Source: OLB6 sp964620125 (GTDB taxonomy: Bacteria > Bacteroidota > Ignavibacteria > Kapaibacteriales > Kapaibacteriaceae). Taken from it: a DNA stretch of 64,000 bases. The stretch covers positions 90,830-154,829 of the forward strand of contig CAZUGQ010000003.1 of assembly GCA_964620125.1 (NCBI GenBank), read 5' to 3'. A model generated the notes under the pieces. That model had not been told where the DNA came from and made no database searches. It worked only from the letters and a program-made list of their open reading frames with translations. The first letter of the stretch is position 1. Each line of letters opens with the position of its first letter. Positions 60,787 through 64,000 of this stretch are shown here, in pieces. The position numbers and the translations under genes are program-made.

Positions 60787-62408
60787 CTGCGCACCACCAC
60801 CTTGTGCAGCGTAGGCACGCCGTTGCTCGTGCACCGAACAAGGTACGTTCCCGGACTCACGGTTGGTGCAAGTTCCAGAAGTGCCACAATTCGGTCATTG
60901 TCCAGCGAAACGGTTACTGACTGCTTATCAACACCCACAAAGTTCATTGTGAGAACCTCCACGTCGACCACGTCTCCCGGTTTGGCACCCTCCACCGGTA
61001 CAAATACGTTTCTTGATGCGCTTAGAACAACTGGGTGGGGATAGGGGGATGGAATGCGTTGCGTAACGGAGCCGTCAATCCACGCTGCAATGGATGGGGG
61101 CTCTACCCGGATTCCCCACGTGGTTCCAGCAAGCAATACATCAGTGGTCAGCGGGTTCTGGAGTACTGATACAGTGAACATCTTTCTTTCGAGTGCATCC
61201 GCTCGGATGAAGGCATCTGTATCTGGCCAGGTGATGACAATTGCCGTGCTCATATCTTCCCCCCCCGCAGCCGATGGCAGGGCGCAGCGAAAGGCACGCA
61301 CCTCCATGGCTCGTAACTCGCCAGTGAATTGAATGCTTGGGGGTATGGCTTTACTATCGGCAGATAGGAATACTTCTGGTAGCAGTGCTGTGTGCGGTAG
61401 CACATCATTGGGCAGACTCCGTGACCCTGTGCGGTAAAAAAAGTCCAGGCTGCTGGCCAATCGTTGCCCAAGTGGAGCTCCAAAGGCTTCACAGGCTCGA
61501 GCCAAGGCGGGGAACGGAAGTTCACCCAAGGCTATGTTCTCCCACGCTGTTCGAAGAATGGCATCATTGCCGTTCTGGTGAAGGATGTTGCCAAAGAACC
61601 CCCATACATACCCAGCCGAGCTGGACGTTTCGCTCATTGGCCAAGCCGCGGGTGTTTCGAACAATCGTTTGCTATAGGTTACCCAGTCAGGAACATTAGG
61701 AAGAGTGCGAATCTCCATCCAGGTTGATGTGAGCTCATACACCATCCTCTGCACATCGGTTACTCCGTAGGAGCCAATCTGGAATACATGATGCAGTTCG
61801 TGACTGCACGTTACCCGCAAACCATCGATACCAGTGGTTGCAAACACAGGATTACCATTTCGATTGCGGTCGTCAGCAGAAAAATCGTTGTCCATCTCCA
61901 TCCAAGCCGTGAAACGCTCGGGGGTCATGGCACTGATCCGCGTTTCAGGCACTGTGCGGCCATACCAGCCTAGGCCTTGCTCACCCGCCTGGCTTAAATC
62001 GTGCAGATAAACGTCCACAGCATCAGAGCCCCCTACCAGCCCATCTCTTGGGGGCACCCGATAGCCCATGGTATCGGCAAACGTTCGCCATGCCGTGGTA
62101 AGTGCGTCAAGTCCGGCCTCAACGAAGTCTGGCAGTCCATTGTTATTGGAATCTTCGAGTGGAACGGCATCGGGGCCGGAACGCGTAAAGTGAATACGGA
62201 AGCGCCTGTCGGGACTGTCTGCAAACTCCGTTAACTGAGGCCTCTCCTCACTAGCTAGTCCGTGGCGGATCTCTGCCAGTCGTTGCACACCGGCGGCATC
62301 GAACAAGCCACAGCGCGCGCCTAGATGGGCGTCGGAAGCCAGAAGTGAAGTGTAGGGGGCTAAGCTAAGCGCGAGGCAAACGATATAAACCCGAAACACG
62401 GGGAGCAC
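60783..62408 (-). CDS. Secreted HExxH metalloprotease (MXAN_6640-like)
   Basis: A 541-residue protein with a signal peptide ('VYIVCLALSLAPYTSLLAS'). It shows the 'DSNNNGLPDFVEAGLDALTTAWRTFADTMGYRVP' calcium-type segment typical of MXAN_6640-family putative proteases. The zinc motif is 'TCSHELHHVFQIG' (HExxH) with a downstream Glu ('VYELTSTWME') as probable third ligand. 'YVWGFFGNILHQ' helix and beta-rich C-terminal domains follow, ending 'TYLVRCTSNGVPTLHKVVVR', which resembles a sorting or Ig-like module. Predicted to act outside the cell or in the periplasm. It lies between a small Fn3-like secreted protein and an ABC ATPase. A run of eight G on the coding strand (61259-61266) is in frame. 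Confidence 0.82.
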   Translation of the reverse strand: MLPVFRVYIVCLALSLAPYTSLLASDAHLGARCGLFDAAGVQRLAEIRHGLASEERPQLTEFADSPDRRFRIHFTRSGPDAVPLEDSNNNGLPDFVEAGLDALTTAWRTFADTMGYRVPPRDGLVGGSDAVDVYLHDLSQAGEQGLGWYGRTVPETRISAMTPERFTAWMEMDNDFSADDRNRNGNPVFATTGIDGLRVTCSHELHHVFQIGSYGVTDVQRMVYELTSTWMEIRTLPNVPDWVTYSKRLFETPAAWPMSETSSSAGYVWGFFGNILHQNGNDAILRTAWENIALGELPFPALARACEAFGAPLGQRLASSLDFFYRTGSRSLPNDVLPHTALLPEVFLSADSKAIPPSIQFTGELRAMEVRAFRCALPSAAGGEDMSTAIVITWPDTDAFIRADALERKMFTVSVLQNPLTTDVLLAGTTWGIRVEPPSIAAWIDGSVTQRIPSPYPHPVVLSASRNVFVPVEGAKPGDVVDVEVLTMNFVGVDKQSVTVSLDNDRIVALLELAPTVSPGTYLVRCTSNGVPTLHKVVVRR

Positions 62409-62413
62409 CCCGA

Positions 62414-62830
62414 TTATCGGAACATCTCTTTAATCATGCCCCAGGTGCGTTTGATGCTGCTAACGCTATGGGAAACACCGGCCGTTACGCTGTAGTCGGC
62501 CGTCCTGTCAGTTCGCACGAGCCGCAAACGATAGGTGAAATAACTTGCTGCAACCTTGTTGCCATCAGGTTTATTGAAGGCTTCATTGTCGGTGTACTCA
62601 TACGTCTGGTTGTTCCCCTTTGCCTCGACCGTAGCTACGTATCGGAAGATGCCATCCTGTCCGGCGCGCTCAACTTCGTACTTGGCAACATTGTTTTCCG
62701 TGCCGGAGCGCCATTCAATGACGACTGCCGAACCAGTACTTCGTGCTCGCAGGTACTCCACCGCACTATCAACGGCGAAGGTTGTAGTGGCTGCGAGGAC
62801 GAGAAGAATACATGTTAGGGGACGAACCAT
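62414..62830 (-). CDS. Small secreted Fn3-like protein
   Basis: 138 residues with a signal peptide ('LTCILLVLAATTTFA'). One fibronectin type III-like domain follows, seen from the 'VEYLRARSTGSAVVIEWRSG' strand, 'NVAKYEVERAG' and 'YFTYRLRLVRTDRTADYS', a form often found as an accessory piece of Bacteroidota surface proteins. It is encoded 5 bp upstream of the metalloprotease and is probably co-transcribed. The ATG at 62830 is preferred to a TTG three codons earlier. No sorting domain; function unknown. Confidence 0.72.
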   Translation of the reverse strand: MVRPLTCILLVLAATTTFAVDSAVEYLRARSTGSAVVIEWRSGTENNVAKYEVERAGQDGIFRYVATVEAKGNNQTYEYTDNEAFNKPDGNKVAASYFTYRLRLVRTDRTADYSVTAGVSHSVSSIKRTWGMIKEMFR

Positions 62831-62914
62831 GCCGTGCAAAGATAGTTGAAGCCAACCTTTTGTGAACAGAAGACTTGTTGCGCTGCCAAATGTTGCGAAA
62901 CGATGAACTGTTAG

Positions 62915-63385
62915 CTACTCTTCGTCCCACCCTGGATGATTTTCATGAGTGTAGTCGCAGTAGGGTTTGGTTCTACTCTTACCGCAGCGGCACAGTTCTA
63001 TCAAGGTATCCTTGATTTCTTCGGTACCATCGTCATTTCGAACAAGCACCTTGCCATGCACCTTGTACGGTCCACCAGGTTCAACTTCGATCACAACGGG
63101 CAGTTCATTTCCAGTTTCCACAACCACTTCTGTATTGGGGACGCTGCTCACCGGGGCGGGGGGACGCACTTCGTCGTTCTGGATCTTCAGTGCTCCGCTT
63201 GGGCATCTTCGTACAACCGGTAACAGGTCGGCAGTTGAGGCGTTTTCTGGCTGGATCCACGGGCGTACACGCGGATTGAAGACGTTTGGCAGAGATCGGA
63301 AACAGTTTGCGCTGTGCTGACACAATTCTGGACGCCACTCGATGGTGACTTCTCCGTTCGAATAGAGCTTGACGATTTCGGACAT
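62915..63385 (-). CDS. Mono-cluster ferredoxin + CDGSH-type iron-sulfur protein (variant motif)
   Basis: A 156-residue cytoplasmic Fe-S protein. The N-terminal half is a divergent mono-cluster ferredoxin (Fer4_19/YjdI type) with Cys in 'ELCQHSANCFRSLP' and 'VVRRCPSGALKI'. The C-terminal half is a CDGSH domain: 'LCRCGKSRTKPYCDYTHENH', i.e. Cys-x-Cys-x8-Cys-Asp-x2-His. The CDGSH core itself reads CDYTH, with Tyr for Gly. The three Cys and the His that bind the 2Fe-2S cluster are all kept. The start has a strong ribosome site (GGAGGGAGGA on the minus strand). Its role is probably electron transfer or redox sensing. Divergent from the next gene. Confidence 0.9.
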   Translation of the reverse strand: MSEIVKLYSNGEVTIEWRPELCQHSANCFRSLPNVFNPRVRPWIQPENASTADLLPVVRRCPSGALKIQNDEVRPPAPVSSVPNTEVVVETGNELPVVIEVEPGGPYKVHGKVLVRNDDGTEEIKDTLIELCRCGKSRTKPYCDYTHENHPGWDEE

Positions 63386-63512
63386 AACAATCCTCCCTCC
63401 GCCAGATGGTAGTCTTAACCAACTCAGTACTTGTTCAAAAAAGCATGGAAAATTGTTGGGTTACAAGTATGGATTGCGCGTATTCTGTCATGTTGGCGGT
63501 AATTTTGTGAAA

Positions 63513-63938
63513 ATGTTCCAGATCAGACCGGTCATCACCCTGATATTGGGATTCCTGGTAGTGCTTGCATCAACCGGGATACCACATCTTGCCCATTTGT
63601 GTATGGCAGATGTAAGCCATATGGAATGTGATTCCGCTGCTTCGGAACCATCATCCTCGTGTTGTGAACAGGAAGATACCTGCTGTGAGCCTGAGCAGGA
63701 AGAAGTATCCTGCTGCCGAGATCTCATGCACGTGCATCAGATTGTGGTTCCTGATGGCGGACGTCGCTCGGCAGGCCAGGAATTGCTTGGTTTGATCAAT
63801 CAGGCAGCGTGCGGTGTTCTGCCCTACATGGTGGCAGAAGCCCTTGAACCATCAGTCACGACGGAGCTAGGGCAATACCTGGCTCGCCTTTCCACCTCCT
63901 CGCCGCCGCTCGTGCTGGCAACTCCTCTCCGGTTGTAG
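63513..63938 (+). CDS. Small Cys/His-rich secreted protein (HYC_CC_PP-like)
   Basis: 141 residues from the ATG at 63513; a GTG two codons earlier is possible. A signal or membrane helix ('ITLILGFLVVLASTG') is followed by 'IPHLAHLCMADVSHMECD' and a cluster of Cys pairs with acidic residues ('SSCCEQEDTCCEPEQEEVSCC', 42-70 region), then a non-repetitive tail. The pattern matches the HYC_CC_PP proteins found beside metal-efflux or TonB genes in Bacteroidota, suggesting metal binding in the periplasm. What follows lies beyond the window edge (62 bp remain). Family call tentative. Confidence 0.65.
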   Translation: MFQIRPVITLILGFLVVLASTGIPHLAHLCMADVSHMECDSAASEPSSSCCEQEDTCCEPEQEEVSCCRDLMHVHQIVVPDGGRRSAGQELLGLINQAACGVLPYMVAEALEPSVTTELGQYLARLSTSSPPLVLATPLRL

Positions 63939-64000
63939 CCAAAGCGTGATGTGGTCTGACGAAAATAGACACTCGAGATAGTCAGTACCTTTACAAACTG

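Noticed and set aside
1..64000. Insertion sequences or transposon remnants
   Set aside because: No transposase-like protein or flanking terminal inverted repeats seen on either strand.

Overview
The window is a stretch of bacterial chromosome, dense in genes and of moderate GC, with no transposase, integrase, tRNA or rRNA that I could find. Type IX secretion (T9SS) C-terminal sorting domains, a divergent GldL/GldM pair, a b558-type SdhC, beta-propeller (SBBP) surface proteins and many secreted 'GNAGT...FLGTTD' fibre-like proteins point to the Bacteroidota/Chlorobiota/Ignavibacteriota superphylum. A Kapaibacterium-like lineage is my best guess; this is inferred from gene content, not from a marker-gene comparison.

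Layout. 0-3.3 kb: GldL-like and GldM-like T9SS motor subunits, converging on mltG. 3.5-8.6 kb: an ABC ATPase, then sdhCAB with a coupled PhoB-type response regulator. 8.6-10.7 kb: a seven-TM/GAF histidine kinase on the other strand, broken by an in-frame stop and a frameshift. 10.7-18.6 kb: a Rieske oxygenase, pdxJ and two large T9SS-exported beta-propeller/Ig proteins. 18.6-18.85 kb: six tandem copies of a palindromic element that also occurs at two other gene ends. 18.97-28.3 kb: a complete SUF iron-sulfur operon (sufB, C, D, S, a SufE-SufT fusion, a PaaE-like reductase, an IscR-like Rrf2 regulator, sufA), followed by superoxide dismutase, a LON-domain protein and pth.

28.8-50.8 kb is the most distinctive part: about eleven consecutive same-strand genes for signal-peptide proteins built from tandem repeats (fibre-like modules, YadA-like beta-roll arrays, beta-helix-like 'NxGxI' proteins, a dockerin-like protein, a T9SS-sorted protein and an outer-membrane barrel). 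Many genes overlap or abut, as in an operon. Several end in one of three shared C-terminal motifs that are not the usual T9SS domain. An 88-bp octamer tandem repeat runs into the start codon of one of them.

51-64 kb: a TPR histidine kinase divergent from nuoM-nuoN, a second [T9SS-sorted protein + small barrel] pair, a DUF1573 protein, a three-gene operon (Fn3-like protein, HExxH metalloprotease, ABC ATPase), a mono-cluster ferredoxin/CDGSH protein with a variant motif, and a Cys-rich metal-resistance-type protein at the right edge.

Themes: energy metabolism (SDH, complex I), Fe-S biogenesis and oxidative stress, and above all surface display through T9SS. Start codons were moved inward where signal peptides, ribosome sites or ATGA-type overlaps favoured it. 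Shine-Dalgarno sites are clear at some genes and absent at many.
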